Assembly: GCF_022811845.1 (NCBI RefSeq)
Contig: NZ_CP064266.1
Coordinates: forward strand, 930,001-994,000
DNA from: Bacillus pseudomycoides
GTDB taxonomy: Bacteria > Bacillota > Bacilli > Bacillales > Bacillaceae_G
Length of the DNA: 64,000 nt
Direction of reading: 5' to 3'
The notes under the pieces were generated by a model that saw only the letters and a program-made list of their open reading frames with translations, was not told where the DNA came from and made no database searches. Each line of letters begins with the position of its first letter. The stretch's first letter is position 1. Of this stretch, positions 16,868 to 25,244 are shown in pieces. The position numbers and the translations under genes were made by a program.

Positions 16868-17879
16868 TCACCTCCAGCTCTACTTGCTCTTGATGGATTC
16901 CTGCTATCGCTTGCTGGATTGCTGCTTCTGTACCATTTAAGTGAACGACTAAATTCCCGTAAGATCCATTGTTTGTTTGAGCGATATTACCTTGCAAAAC
17001 ACTCACTTCAAGATCCTCTCGCCTCATTAATCTTTGAAGCACCGGGCGTTCTACAGAATCTCCAATAAACTGTAAACGAATGACTTTTCCATCTGGATAT
17101 TTTTCTAATAAGCTCTCAATCGTTTCATTTGTATCTTCAGAATCTGTAAGCTGTTGTACAAATCGCTTTGTAATCTCCTGCTGCGGGTTACGGAATACAT
17201 CTAGTACAGGACCACTTTCCACAATTTTTCCTTTTTCCATTACCGCAACGCGATTACAAATTTTTTGAATTACATGCATTTCATGTGTAATCAGTACAAT
17301 TGTTAAGCCGAGCCGTTTATTAATATCTAATAGTAAATCTAAAATTTGATCCGTCGTTTCTGGATCAAGTGCTGAAGTCGCTTCATCGCACAAGAGTACT
17401 TTCGGATCGTTTGCTAACGCTCTAGCAATTCCAACGCGCTGCTTTTGCCCACCACTTAATTGAGATGGATAGGCATCCCCTCTTCCTTCTAATCCAACAA
17501 GGCGGATTAATTCATCCACGCGCTTTTTACGCTGTGCTTTGTCTACACCTGCAATCTCCAGTGGAAAAGCGATATTTTCGCGCACAGTTCGTGACCAAAG
17601 CAAATTAAAGTGCTGAAAAATCATTCCGATTTCTTGTCTTGCCTTTCGAAGTTCATTCCCAGTAATTGCTGAAATAACACGACTCGCTATCGTAATCTGC
17701 CCCGAAGTTGGTTTCTCTAATTGATTGAATAATCTGATTAAAGAACTTTTACCAGCACCACTATATCCAATAACACCAAAGATCTCGCCTTTCGCTATTT
17801 TTAAATTAGCGTTATCTACAGCAGTGACATCACCGCTTTTGGATTTATATATTTTCTTTACATTCTCTAATAAAATCAT
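16854..17879 (-). CDS. metN: Methionine ABC transporter ATPase MetN
   Basis: 341 aa. Walker A GYSGAGKSS at 38-46, signature LSGGQKQR, Walker B LLCDEATSALDP, and a C-terminal NIL domain (about 265-341) that binds methionine and gives trans-inhibition. RBS GGGGTGAT. First gene of the operon downstream of the SAM riboswitch. Confidence 0.96.
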   Translation of the reverse strand: MILLENVKKIYKSKSGDVTAVDNANLKIAKGEIFGVIGYSGAGKSSLIRLFNQLEKPTSGQITIASRVISAITGNELRKARQEIGMIFQHFNLLWSRTVRENIAFPLEIAGVDKAQRKKRVDELIRLVGLEGRGDAYPSQLSGGQKQRVGIARALANDPKVLLCDEATSALDPETTDQILDLLLDINKRLGLTIVLITHEMHVIQKICNRVAVMEKGKIVESGPVLDVFRNPQQEITKRFVQQLTDSEDTNETIESLLEKYPDGKVIRLQFIGDSVERPVLQRLMRREDLEVSVLQGNIAQTNNGSYGNLVVHLNGTEAAIQQAIAGIHQEQVELEVIAHG

Positions 17880-17902
17880 GGTGTATCACCCCTTTTTTGT
17901 TT

Positions 17903-18020
17903 AAAAAGCGCAAGCGGCTCGTTTAGAACAAGAGGGCGTTGGAACCCCTGACGCAGAGGCGTTTTTTGCCTAGCAGGAAGGGGTGAAACGACCGACTGTT
18001 CTAGCCGCTGGAGCTAGATT
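17903..18020. repeat. Dispersed repeat family R1 in the metN leader
   Basis: Starts AAAAAGCGCAAGCGGCTCG, ends ACCGACTGTTCTAGCCGCTG plus GAGCTAGAT. Its ends share AGCGGCT / AGCCGCT in inverted orientation. Near-identical copies lie at 59571-59690 and 59693-59800; truncated copies at 19617-19692 and 28600-28640. It sits between the riboswitch terminator and metN and so is part of every metNIQ transcript. Confidence 0.8.
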
Positions 18021-18069
18021 TCATAAAAAGCTGCTCTTATTATTCGAATGTCCTCCTCATTCAAACAAC

Positions 18070-18247
18070 AAAAAAACCTCTCTGCTTTTAGATGAGCAGA
18101 AAGGTTTATATGCGTATATCAACATGACCCCTTTCTCTCATCTCTCAAAGCATTTGCTTTGCAGGAATTGGCACCATTTCAACTTAAAAGTTGACGGTTG
18201 CCGGGTTTCACAGGGCTCAGTCCCTCCACCTCTCTTGATAAGAGAAA
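18070..18247 (-). promoter_or_regulatory. SAM-I (S-box) riboswitch with terminator
   Basis: On the minus strand: CTCTTATCAAGAGAGGTGGA, GGGACTGAGCCCTGTGAAACC (broken as GGGACTG-AGCCC-TGTGAAACC), CGGCAACC, and the closing P1 strand GATGAGAGAAAGG. All are S-box landmarks, including the kink-turn and pseudoknot segments. The aptamer spans 18131-18247 and the terminator hairpin (AACCTCTCTGC / GCAGAAAGGTT with T7) 18070-18107. SAM binding stops transcription of metNIQ. Confidence 0.95.
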
Positions 18248-18368
18248 TCAGATTAAATTTTCGTCTGATTTAAAAATTATTAAATTGTCTATATTTTATG
18301 ACTTGAATTTTATCAATATACACCCACTATGTCAATAAAAAATTCTTAAAAAACAAAACTTCAGAATA

Positions 18369-18764
18369 TTAAGCGCCTACTTGCATCGGCTTACATATAT
18401 GAAATACAGATTCTAACAATAACATCGTACGATACGTTCCGTTATATTGAACACGACCGCTGTGCAATAGTGTTTGCAACTGAATATTTCCAGTAACTAG
18501 TCTTCGTAAATCTTCTTCCTGATAGCAAATCAGTTGTTCTGTTCCCTGTGTCCCTTTCAAAAGCTGTATATACTCTCTTGAAATTTGAAGTGAGCAACAC
18601 TCATCTCCAAAACGAAAATTAATCGTTTTTTCCCTTTGCCGAAGAAGCGGTTCTAAATGATATTGGCTATTAGCATACGTTACAAATGATTGAAGCAACG
18701 AATATAATCCCATTCTAGTCACATCCTTCATCTCACATTCTACTAATACCATTCCATTTTTCAA
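18369..18764 (-). CDS. yusD: YusD-like protein
   Basis: 131 aa from a TTG start (AGGATT upstream; an ATG four codons later is the alternative). The position after metNIQ and before yusE-yusF matches B. subtilis yusD, which has an SCP-2-like sterol-carrier fold. The sequence (INFRFGDECCSLQISREYIQLLKG...) is compatible but shows no catalytic motif. Function unknown. Confidence 0.7.
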   Translation of the reverse strand: MKNGMVLVECEMKDVTRMGLYSLLQSFVTYANSQYHLEPLLRQREKTINFRFGDECCSLQISREYIQLLKGTQGTEQLICYQEEDLRRLVTGNIQLQTLLHSGRVQYNGTYRTMLLLESVFHICKPMQVGA

Positions 18765-18842
18765 ACAGCAATCCTGTTACTTTCTCTCGACAAATAATGT
18801 ACCACTTTTCTCCGTCGACATATTTCCCAGAAAATATGTCGA

Positions 18843-18863
18843 GGCGGCAAAAACTTTGCCGCC
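18843..18863 (-). other. Paired hairpins after yusE
   Basis: GGCGGCAAA / TTTGCCGCC immediately after the yusE stop, followed by a second hairpin CGACATATTT / AAATATGTCG (about 18817-18842). No T-tract, so more likely RNA-stabilising or a weak terminator than a canonical one. Confidence 0.45.
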
Positions 18864-19171
18864 TACTGTAATTCTTTATATAAATATTCAACTGAATGAA
18901 ATGCATATATTTTCTTTATAAGTGTTCCACGCTCAAATACGAGTAAGCAAGGTACACTTTCCACCTCATACTCTCGTGCTAAATGCGGGGCATAGTTTAA
19001 ATCTAGCATTCCTATTTCTAATTCAGATATAGTCGCTTCTACCACCGTTAACATCTTCTTTGCTAATTGGCATGTTCCACACATCGGTGTATATACATAT
19101 AACACTGTTTTTTCTTGGTCTGCTATTAGAGCTGTAGCTTCAGCACCTGTCCAGTCAATCACTTCTATCAT
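18863..19171 (-). CDS. yusE: Thioredoxin-like protein YusE
   Basis: 102 aa thioredoxin fold. The redox motif is C31-G-T-C34 (YTPMCGTCQLAKK), not the CGPC of classical thioredoxin, and the cis-proline region is ESVPCLLVF. Three bases after yusF, so cotranscribed. B. subtilis has the same pair. Likely a cytoplasmic disulfide reductase of unknown target. Confidence 0.88.
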   Translation of the reverse strand: MIEVIDWTGAEATALIADQEKTVLYVYTPMCGTCQLAKKMLTVVEATISELEIGMLDLNYAPHLAREYEVESVPCLLVFERGTLIKKIYAFHSVEYLYKELQ

Positions 19172-19174
19172 TCC

Positions 19175-19519
19175 TTACCGTAAATATTCTGTATAAACGT
19201 CAATGTCAGCTCCCCATAATACGTTCGCTAAATGATTCGAAGGAGCGGTTGCCACTTCACGGTACGAACGATCAATGTAAATATGCTCGGCCTGCGGGAA
19301 TTCTTTTCGAAATTGTTTTCTAAGTTTTTCTCCAGCAGCATCAGCATCCACTAATACATACACTTCTTTATCAAAAAACTGATCAATGAGTTCATCCATT
19401 TTCGACAAACCAATTGTACCATTTGTACAAACAATTTCCACTGGTTCACGAATAATAGATTCAATCTTTCTTCTATCTGATTTTCCTTCGACAATAATGA
19501 CTTTCTCTACATAGACCAT
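19175..19519 (-). CDS. yusF: Small Toprim-domain protein YusF
   Basis: 114 aa, a stand-alone Toprim domain: IIVEGKSDRR (E11) and VYVLVDADAAGEKLRKQF (D58, D60) are the metal-binding acidic residues. Relatives resemble the RNase M5 N-terminus but lack the rest. Possibly a nuclease or nucleotide-binding protein; substrate unknown. First gene of the yusF-yusE pair. Confidence 0.88.
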   Translation of the reverse strand: MVYVEKVIIVEGKSDRRKIESIIREPVEIVCTNGTIGLSKMDELIDQFFDKEVYVLVDADAAGEKLRKQFRKEFPQAEHIYIDRSYREVATAPSNHLANVLWGADIDVYTEYLR

Positions 19520-19616
19520 ATGTCATCACCCGATCACCATATACTATAAAACAACCTTACTTTAGTATATAGTATATTCGATATTTTCATGTTGTTTCCT
19601 GTTTATTTTTACAAAG

Positions 19617-19692
19617 AAAAGCGGAGGCGCCCCCTTCAAAACAAGAGGGCTTTAAACTCTTGACGTAGAAGCATTTTTTCCGTTCACTTCAG
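19617..19692. repeat. Degenerate R1 repeat (left half)
   Basis: AAAAGCGGAGGCGCC, then CAAAACAAGAGGGC and CTCTTGACGTAGAAGCATTTTTT, recognisably the first half of the R1 element at 17903-18020. The right end is missing. Confidence 0.55.
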
Positions 19693-19698
19693 CCCAAA

Positions 19699-19731
19699 CA
19701 AAAAGGACAGCACACAGGCTGTCCTTTTTGT
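19699..19731 (-). terminator. gcvH terminator
   Basis: AAAAAGGACAGC-acacag-GCTGTCCTTTTT directly after gcvH. Confidence 0.9.
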
Positions 19732-19740
19732 CGACTTAAA

Positions 19741-20124
19741 TTAGTCTTGGTTTGTCATTTCTGCATATTTTTCTGCAGATAATAACTTTTCTAATTGACC
19801 TTCATCAGAAAGTTCAACTTTAACCATCCATGCGCCTTCGTACGGAGAATCGTTAACAAGTTCTGGTTGGTCACTTAACTCTTCGTTTACTGCTACAACT
19901 TTACCGCTTACAGGTGCGTATAATTCAGAAACTGTTTTAACAGATTCTACGCTTCCGAATGGCTCGCCAGCTTCAAGTGTTGCACCTACTTCAGGAAGTT
20001 CAACGAATACGATATCGCCTAACTCACTTTGTGCGAAATGAGTAATACCGATAACAACTTGGTTGCCTTCAGTTTGTACCCATTCGTGTTCTTCAGAGTA
20101 ACGTAAATGATTTGGAATGCTCAT
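19741..20124 (-). CDS. gcvH: Glycine cleavage system H protein
   Basis: 127 aa lipoyl carrier protein of glycine cleavage; in Firmicutes it also relays octanoyl/lipoyl groups to other complexes. Lipoylated K63 in GSVESVKTVSEL. Start at 20124 because GGAGGTACAGTC precedes this ATG and the protein then begins MSIPNHLRYSEEHEW as in the family; a longer reading adds 20 unconserved residues. Not next to gcvT/gcvP here, as in B. subtilis. Confidence 0.96.
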   Translation of the reverse strand: MSIPNHLRYSEEHEWVQTEGNQVVIGITHFAQSELGDIVFVELPEVGATLEAGEPFGSVESVKTVSELYAPVSGKVVAVNEELSDQPELVNDSPYEGAWMVKVELSDEGQLEKLLSAEKYAEMTNQD

Positions 20125-20165
20125 GACTGTACCTCCAGTGAATGTATTAATTATGTAAAAATACC

Positions 20166-20531
20166 TTATTGGTACTTTTTCCACACACTTTCAAACTGCT
20201 CTTCGTTAAAACCAAGTGTTACATTCGTACCATCTGTTACGATTGGACGTTTAATCAACATGCCATCAGATGCTAAAAGCTCGAACATTTCGTCCTCACT
20301 TGCTTCCTTTAACTTATCTTTTAAGCCAAGCTCACGGTAACGCATTCCACTTGTATTAAAGAATTTTTTTAATGGCAATTCACTTTTTGCATGTAAATTA
20401 CGCAAATCTTCTTTTGACGGTGGATTTTCAACAATATGAATCATTTCATATGCTACATCGTTTGCCTCAAACCATTTTTTCGCTTTTTGACATGTGCCAC
20501 ACTTTGGATATGAATAAAATGTTACTGTCAT
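20166..20531 (-). CDS. yusI: ArsC/Spx-family reductase-like protein YusI
   Basis: 121 aa. N-terminal redox motif C11-G-T-C14 (YSYPKCGTCQKAKKWF) and a C-terminal GMLIKRPIVTDG motif typical of the ArsC/Spx family. Not Spx itself (no RNAP-binding Gly52 context), more like the YffB/YusI reductase branch. 41 bp upstream of gcvH, perhaps cotranscribed. Confidence 0.88.
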   Translation of the reverse strand: MTVTFYSYPKCGTCQKAKKWFEANDVAYEMIHIVENPPSKEDLRNLHAKSELPLKKFFNTSGMRYRELGLKDKLKEASEDEMFELLASDGMLIKRPIVTDGTNVTLGFNEEQFESVWKKYQ

Positions 20532-20713
20532 AAATTCACCTACTTTTTGCTAACCTTTATCTTTATCATATAGAAAACGTTTTATTATTTCAAACGATTC
20601 TTCTCCAAACTTTAACTTATTTCGTGACAATTTTCTTTTATCCTGCAAATTTTCCTTATTTTCCGCCATTTTTATATTTAAAATTTTTTTCTCTCAATTT
20701 ATCGTGTATGTTA

Positions 20714-20952
20714 AACCCGAACATATATCTTAAACAAACGTTTATTTAATAGATTAAACACCATAAAGTGAAACTTTAATCAGCGGGGGTTTTCTTCATC
20801 CCACTGATTATTAGCCCTCACTAATTGAGCTTTTACAGGCAGTTTATCTCCCATCTGACCTCTTTGCTTCCGCCGAATTTTGAGATGGGAGTATTACTGC
20901 CCACGAATAGCAGGATAAACACGAACATACATCTTAAACAAACGTTTGATTA
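20714..20952. repeat. R3 repeat with flanking 37-bp direct repeat
   Basis: The core 20761-20910 starts ATAAAGTGAAACTTTAATCA and ends ATTACTGCCCACGAATAGCA. Both sides carry the same 37-bp stretch (CGAACATA-ATCTTAAACAAACGTTT, at 20714-20750 and 20915-20952) with about four differences. The stretch contains the palindrome-like TTAAACAAACGTTTGATTAA. No gene lies in this 460-bp gap. Confidence 0.65.
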
Positions 20953-20991
20953 AATAAATAAAAAAGAAGAAGCACCTAAATCAAGAGCTTC

Positions 20992-21525
20992 TCACTGCCT
21001 ACTCAAATAATCCGCAATCGTTTGAAACACATCGATATACATATTATGCATATTTTCCTTTGAAACTGTATTATTATATAAACCAATACTCCAAGACCGT
21101 CCTTCACCACTTCCGATATTTACAAATCCTTGTGTATACAATGTTTGTTTATTTACTGATGCATTGTTATAATCTAAGTCTTTATCTATAAAAATCAAAT
21201 ACGGTCGATCCTTTAAACCAATGAAAAACACTGGCTTTTTCAACCCTAAAAATAGATCTGTATATTTTTCTTTTGATGCTTCTTCAAAATGTTCTTTCAT
21301 AACAAGAAATCCGTCGACTTCTTCAGATTTCTCCTTCATTTCATCTAACTTTATTTTCTCAAACTTTATATTTCTAAACGTATCCTTTGGTACCTCACCC
21401 ACAACTCCAATAGCCAATGCCCTTCCGCTATACTCTTGAACAGGTGGTATATCCTTATTTTTTGCACACCCGGCCCCTACTAGACATAACAATATAAGAA
21501 AACAAAAATTCAGCAAACGCTTCAT
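20992..21525 (-). CDS. Putative lipoprotein, unknown
   Basis: 177 aa starting MKRLLNFCFL at 21525, where GGGGGAG precedes the ATG. Lipobox VGAGC with C20, then a mostly charged domain with LAIGVVGEVPKDTFRNIKFEKIKLDEM and a later FFIGLKDRPYLIFIDKDLDYNNASVNKQ. No family recognised. Monocistronic, divergent from the PAP2 gene. Confidence 0.7.
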   Translation of the reverse strand: MKRLLNFCFLILLCLVGAGCAKNKDIPPVQEYSGRALAIGVVGEVPKDTFRNIKFEKIKLDEMKEKSEEVDGFLVMKEHFEEASKEKYTDLFLGLKKPVFFIGLKDRPYLIFIDKDLDYNNASVNKQTLYTQGFVNIGSGEGRSWSIGLYNNTVSKENMHNMYIDVFQTIADYLSRQ

Positions 21526-21667
21526 TCCTACTCCCCCATCCCAAAAGTCAAGTGACAAAAATGTAAGGCAAATTCAAAAAAATGTAAGTAAAATCGATAG
21601 CCCATTTTGATTTTCTATATTATAATCAATTGGATTTACTTACATTACTAAACACTAGGAGATATTC

Positions 21668-22321
21668 ATGAAAAAATATAAACTTTCATCTTTTCTTCCG
21701 TTAAGTTATATACTTCTACTCGTACTCGTAAGTCCCCTTTACGATATACTAAATAAATCCGGCGTTCATGCCGTTGATGTGACAACTGTGGTTGATGATT
21801 GGATCCCATTTGCAAAAGCATTTATCATTCCATATTTACTTTGGTTTCCATACTTATACGGAGCACTTATTTACTACTGCTTTAAAGATCGAAAACAGTA
21901 TTATATAACATTAAGCAGCGTTATATTAGGCAAACTAACCTGCTTTTTGATTTATTACTTTTGGCAATCCACAGTGCCACGCCCTACAGTCGTAGGGACA
22001 GATGTGTTCTCTGACTTAGTTCGCTATATTTATAGTATCGATCAACCTGTAAACTGTTTCCCTAGCATCCACGTTCTCACAACATTTGTAATTATGTTAG
22101 CGGCTTACAAGCGAAGAGACGAACATAATTGGGAATACTTCATTCTTACGTTCTTCGGGACACTTATTATTTTATCGACATTATTCACAAAACAACATGC
22201 CTTCTTAGATGCAGTTTCTGGCATGGCATTGGCGAGCACATTGTACTTCGGTGTGCAATTGTTATTAGTTAACAGAAAAGAAACTGTTACAATCCCAGTA
22301 AAACAAACCTATAAAATGTAA
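21668..22321 (+). CDS. PAP2-family membrane phosphatase
   Basis: 217 aa with about six membrane spans. The phosphatase signature is present: K89..R105-P (KLTCF...VPRP), P132-S-I-H135 and H177...D181 (KQHAFLD). Family members dephosphorylate lipid phosphates such as phosphatidic acid, PGP or undecaprenyl pyrophosphate at the membrane; substrate not decidable here. GGAG upstream of ATG. Single gene followed by a strong terminator. Confidence 0.88.
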   Translation: MKKYKLSSFLPLSYILLLVLVSPLYDILNKSGVHAVDVTTVVDDWIPFAKAFIIPYLLWFPYLYGALIYYCFKDRKQYYITLSSVILGKLTCFLIYYFWQSTVPRPTVVGTDVFSDLVRYIYSIDQPVNCFPSIHVLTTFVIMLAAYKRRDEHNWEYFILTFFGTLIILSTLFTKQHAFLDAVSGMALASTLYFGVQLLLVNRKETVTIPVKQTYKM

Positions 22322-22324
22322 CAA

Positions 22325-22357
22325 AAAAGCAGACTGTGGCTTCTTCAGTCTGCTTTT
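22325..22357 (+). terminator. PAP2 gene terminator
   Basis: AAAAGCAGACTG / CAGTCTGCTTTT stem-loop right after the stop. Confidence 0.9.
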
Positions 22358-22402
22358 ATCTATTATAAAGGAGATTTTCAGGTGCAATACGTTGTTTGGC
22401 GA

Positions 22403-23425
22403 TTAAGATTGTGGCACAGTCATATCGCCTGAATGAATTCGACCTGCTTTTTTTAGTGCAATGTAAATGATATAAGAAACAGCTACTGGGATTACGATAT
22501 AAGTGATGACCATTGCTGGGACAACACCGAATCCTTGGCTGGAAATCAAATTAATTGGTGCAATAAGAGAACTTAATCCAAGACCTGCAATTTCTTTACC
22601 TGCTTCCAAGTGAAAAATCAGTGCAGATACAGGGCCCACAATGGCGCTGGCAACGACAGTTGGGACGAGAATCATTGGATTTTTAGTAATGTTCGGCAAC
22701 TGTACTTTCGGAGTACAAAGTGCTTGTGCTAAAATACCACCTAAATTGTTTTCTTTTGCTGAGATAACAGAGAATCCAATAAATTGAGCGACACACCCTG
22801 CAAGTGCCGCACCGCCCGCAACGCCGTCTAGGCTAAGTGCAATTGCTAGAGCTGCTGATGACGCTGGAGAGATAAGTAATAGCCCCCAAACAACCGCAAG
22901 TACAATAGAGGCAATAAATGGACTGCCAGCTGAACTATCTTTAATAAATGCGCCAACTATATTTAAGACCGGACTAATATTTTGAGCTAACCAAATACCT
23001 ACTATACCAGAGCCTAGTATTGCTGCAAATGGAACGAGCATCATGTCTAAGGCTGTTTTTCCGCTTAATCGTTTTCCAATATAAACTGCTAAAGTTGCTG
23101 TTAATAACGCACCGATCGGTTCACCAGTTTTAATGATTAGACCAGCTTCAGTAATCGAAATGGATCCTGCTCCAATCGCTCCGGCAACCATCGCCGAGAA
23201 AATCACAAGTCCGTTTGCTCCAAGCATAAAAGCAATCCCTGCTCCGATTGCTGGTGCCATAAGTGATTTCGCAACAACCCCAATTGTAATTAACATCGGA
23301 ATATCAACAATTCTTCCTATATTTTCGATAAGTAAACCAATTCCAAGGGATACGAAAATACCTTGTGCAATTCCGGCAGAACCTTTAAAAACACGAGACA
23401 TTATATATTCCTTCATCTTCTTCAC
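22403..23425 (-). CDS. EIIC-like membrane protein (PTS_EIIC_2 family)
   Basis: 340 aa, about nine to ten glycine/alanine-rich membrane segments (FKGSAGIAQGIFVSLGIGLLIENIG..., then MLGANGLVIFSAMVAGAIGAGSISITEAGLIIKTGEPIGALL). The layout is that of the PTS EIIC-2 family, which lacks attached EIIA/EIIB domains. It starts 11 bp after ldh and so is cotranscribed with it, suggesting a role linked to fermentation, possibly organic acid or sugar movement. Substrate unknown. Confidence 0.75.
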   Translation of the reverse strand: MKKMKEYIMSRVFKGSAGIAQGIFVSLGIGLLIENIGRIVDIPMLITIGVVAKSLMAPAIGAGIAFMLGANGLVIFSAMVAGAIGAGSISITEAGLIIKTGEPIGALLTATLAVYIGKRLSGKTALDMMLVPFAAILGSGIVGIWLAQNISPVLNIVGAFIKDSSAGSPFIASIVLAVVWGLLLISPASSAALAIALSLDGVAGGAALAGCVAQFIGFSVISAKENNLGGILAQALCTPKVQLPNITKNPMILVPTVVASAIVGPVSALIFHLEAGKEIAGLGLSSLIAPINLISSQGFGVVPAMVITYIVIPVAVSYIIYIALKKAGRIHSGDMTVPQS

Positions 23426-23436
23426 CTTCTCCTATT

Positions 23437-24387
23437 TTAGTAACCGATTGTTTTCATGTAGTCACGTAAAATATCATTTGATTGTGCAAATCGGCTTTCT
23501 TCAGCTTCTGTTAAGTTTAGTTCAACGACTTCTTTTACACCATCTCTTGTAATAATTGCTGGTACACCTGTGCAAATATTATATTCGCCATACTCACCAT
23601 CTAAAATTGCTGAAACAGCGATTACACAATGATCATCATTAAAGATAGAACGTGCGATATAAGCGAGTGAGTTCCCAATACCGTAATAAGTAGTTCCTTT
23701 ACGTTTATAAATTTCCCAACCAGCTTTAGCAGTTTTCTCAACAATTTCATCTAAATCAATTTCGCCGAAACGCTCTTTTTGTTCATCTAAAATTTGCAAG
23801 ATTGGTTTCCCGCCAACTGTAACATGAGACCAAGCAACCATTTGAGAGTCACCATGCTCACCTAATGAATAACCGTGAATACTACGAGGGTCCACTTCGA
23901 GCATTTCAGATAAAATTGTTCTCAAGCGTGAAGAGTCTAAAGATGTTCCTGTACCAAGCACACGGTTTCTTGGTAAACCAGACAATTTCCAAACTTGATA
24001 AGTAATAATATCAACTGGATTTGATGCGATTAAGAAGATGCCATCAAATCCACTTGCCATTACACCTTCTACAACACTTTCCATAATCTTCGCGCTTGCT
24101 CCTAAAGTATCCAAGCGACTTTGTCCTGGTTTTGGAGCTGGACCTGCTGTAATAATAACAATGTCCATATCTTTGCAGTCTTCATAAGTACCTGCATATA
24201 CTTTTGTTCTTGTATTTGTAAAGTTAATGCAGTGCGATAAATCCATCGCTTCTCCAACTGCACGTTCATGATTTATATCAATTAATGCTAGTTCCTCACA
24301 GATACCTTGATTCACAATTGAATACGCACAGCTTGATCCAACTAATCCAGTACCAATAATTGCGATTTTTCTTGTGTTTCTATTCAT
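23437..24387 (-). CDS. ldh: L-lactate dehydrogenase
   Basis: 316 aa, NAD-dependent reduction of pyruvate to L-lactate. Rossmann motif GTGLVGS near residue 12, IASNPVDIITY, substrate Arg in LDSSRLR, and the catalytic His in SLGEHGDSQM near residue 180. Full length. Rex/Fnr-like half-sites upstream fit redox-controlled fermentation. Followed by the EIIC-like gene. Confidence 0.95.
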   Translation of the reverse strand: MNRNTRKIAIIGTGLVGSSCAYSIVNQGICEELALIDINHERAVGEAMDLSHCINFTNTRTKVYAGTYEDCKDMDIVIITAGPAPKPGQSRLDTLGASAKIMESVVEGVMASGFDGIFLIASNPVDIITYQVWKLSGLPRNRVLGTGTSLDSSRLRTILSEMLEVDPRSIHGYSLGEHGDSQMVAWSHVTVGGKPILQILDEQKERFGEIDLDEIVEKTAKAGWEIYKRKGTTYYGIGNSLAYIARSIFNDDHCVIAVSAILDGEYGEYNICTGVPAIITRDGVKEVVELNLTEAEESRFAQSNDILRDYMKTIGY

Positions 24388-24474
24388 AAGAACCTCTCCT
24401 AAGTCATTATGTAATGTTTTTGTTCTTTACACTTTTTATTATAGAGATTCTCACTATAGAAACCATGGATACTT

Positions 24475-24524
24475 TGTGAAACATTGAGCAATTGTTTTGT
24501 CTTTTTTGTGACATACGATACAAT
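24475..24524. promoter_or_regulatory. Two Rex/Fnr-like sites upstream of ldh
   Basis: TTGTGAAACATTGAGCAA near 24475 and TTGTGACATACGATACAA near 24507 each have one perfect TTGTGA half-site and a degraded partner (expected TTGTGA-n6-TCACAA). On the minus strand they lie upstream of a TATAAT element (about 24441) leading to ldh. Consistent with redox or oxygen control; binding not shown. Confidence 0.5.
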
Positions 24525-24590
24525 TTTTTCGTCATATTTGTTACAACTGGAAAAATATTTTATACATCTTTATTGACATATATATAAATA

Positions 24591-24632
24591 AAAAAGCGAG
24601 TGAATTATCATCTGATATTCACTCGCTTTTTT
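24591..24632. terminator. Strong bidirectional terminator
   Basis: AAAAAGCGAGTGAAT, 11-nt loop, ATTCACTCGCTTTTTTTT, downstream of the coat-F-like pair. Confidence 0.92.
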
Positions 24633-24639
24633 TTATTTA

Positions 24640-24888
24640 TTACTGTGCGCTTAATTGACTTTTCAGCTGCTGAACAACCGTTGGATTTGCAGGAGCAGCT
24701 GGCTTATAATGTCCTTTTTGTAATGCATATTTATATACATTACGTTGTCTCATTTCATCCTGATTTCGAATGTGAATCAGCGTTTGATGTAACTGTTCGT
24801 TATTTGACTCTGCTATGTAATTCGCATAACTAGTCAAACTAGCATTTAATTCCGATAAATAATCGTTAACCATATCTTTTTCATTCAT
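24640..24888 (-). CDS. CotF-like spore coat protein (short)
   Basis: 82 aa, helical (MNEKDMVNDYLSELNASLTSYANYIAESNNEQL...) with the pattern of coat-F domains: DYL.....T.YA.YI.E.....L...L..I...Q...Q..VY.YA..KG.Y.PA. Only half of a typical CotF; 13 bp after a second small relative, and the two together may form one coat-F unit. Likely made in the mother cell. Confidence 0.75.
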   Translation of the reverse strand: MNEKDMVNDYLSELNASLTSYANYIAESNNEQLHQTLIHIRNQDEMRQRNVYKYALQKGHYKPAAPANPTVVQQLKSQLSAQ

Positions 24889-24901
24889 AATCGATACCCT
24901 C

Positions 24902-25087
24902 CTAGCCTAAAAAGGACATTAGTTGTTGTTTTGTATTTCTTGCAGCTTGCGCATCTTGCTGTAGCATTTGTTTCAATTGAGGGTCTGTACACTGCTGCGC
25001 ATACTGATCTAGTTTATTCGCAACTGTCGCATGCCCCCCAATAAGATGACGTAAATTTTCAAGCTCAAGCTCTGTTAAGTTTGGCAT
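24902..25087 (-). CDS. CotF-like small spore protein
   Basis: 61 aa from the ATG at 25087 (AGGAAGG 8 nt upstream; an earlier start adds nine residues without support). Helical: LTELELENLRHLIGGH, then ATVANKLDQYAQQCTDPQLK. This first helix pair matches the N-terminal half of coat-F proteins such as B. subtilis YusN/YraD. Operonic with the next gene. Confidence 0.75.
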   Translation of the reverse strand: MPNLTELELENLRHLIGGHATVANKLDQYAQQCTDPQLKQMLQQDAQAARNTKQQLMSFLG

Positions 25088-25244
25088 AATAAAAACCTTC
25101 CTTTCTTTGGTCATTCACCATTTAGTATTTATTTGTTTTTGGATTGTATACATGTAAAGTGAGGGTATAAGATGATGATTCACTAAAAAATAAAAGGTTC
25201 ATTCTTAGCAAAGAATCCTCTAAATTATTGAGGGACCTTTTCAA

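Noticed and set aside
17903..18020. R1 repeats considered as a CRISPR array or tRNA-like element
   Set aside because: Copies are dispersed, about 118-122 bp long, without spacers, and no cloverleaf or CCA end is present.
17983..18273. Plus-strand 96-codon frame across the metN leader
   Set aside because: Antisense to the SAM riboswitch and part of an R1 repeat.
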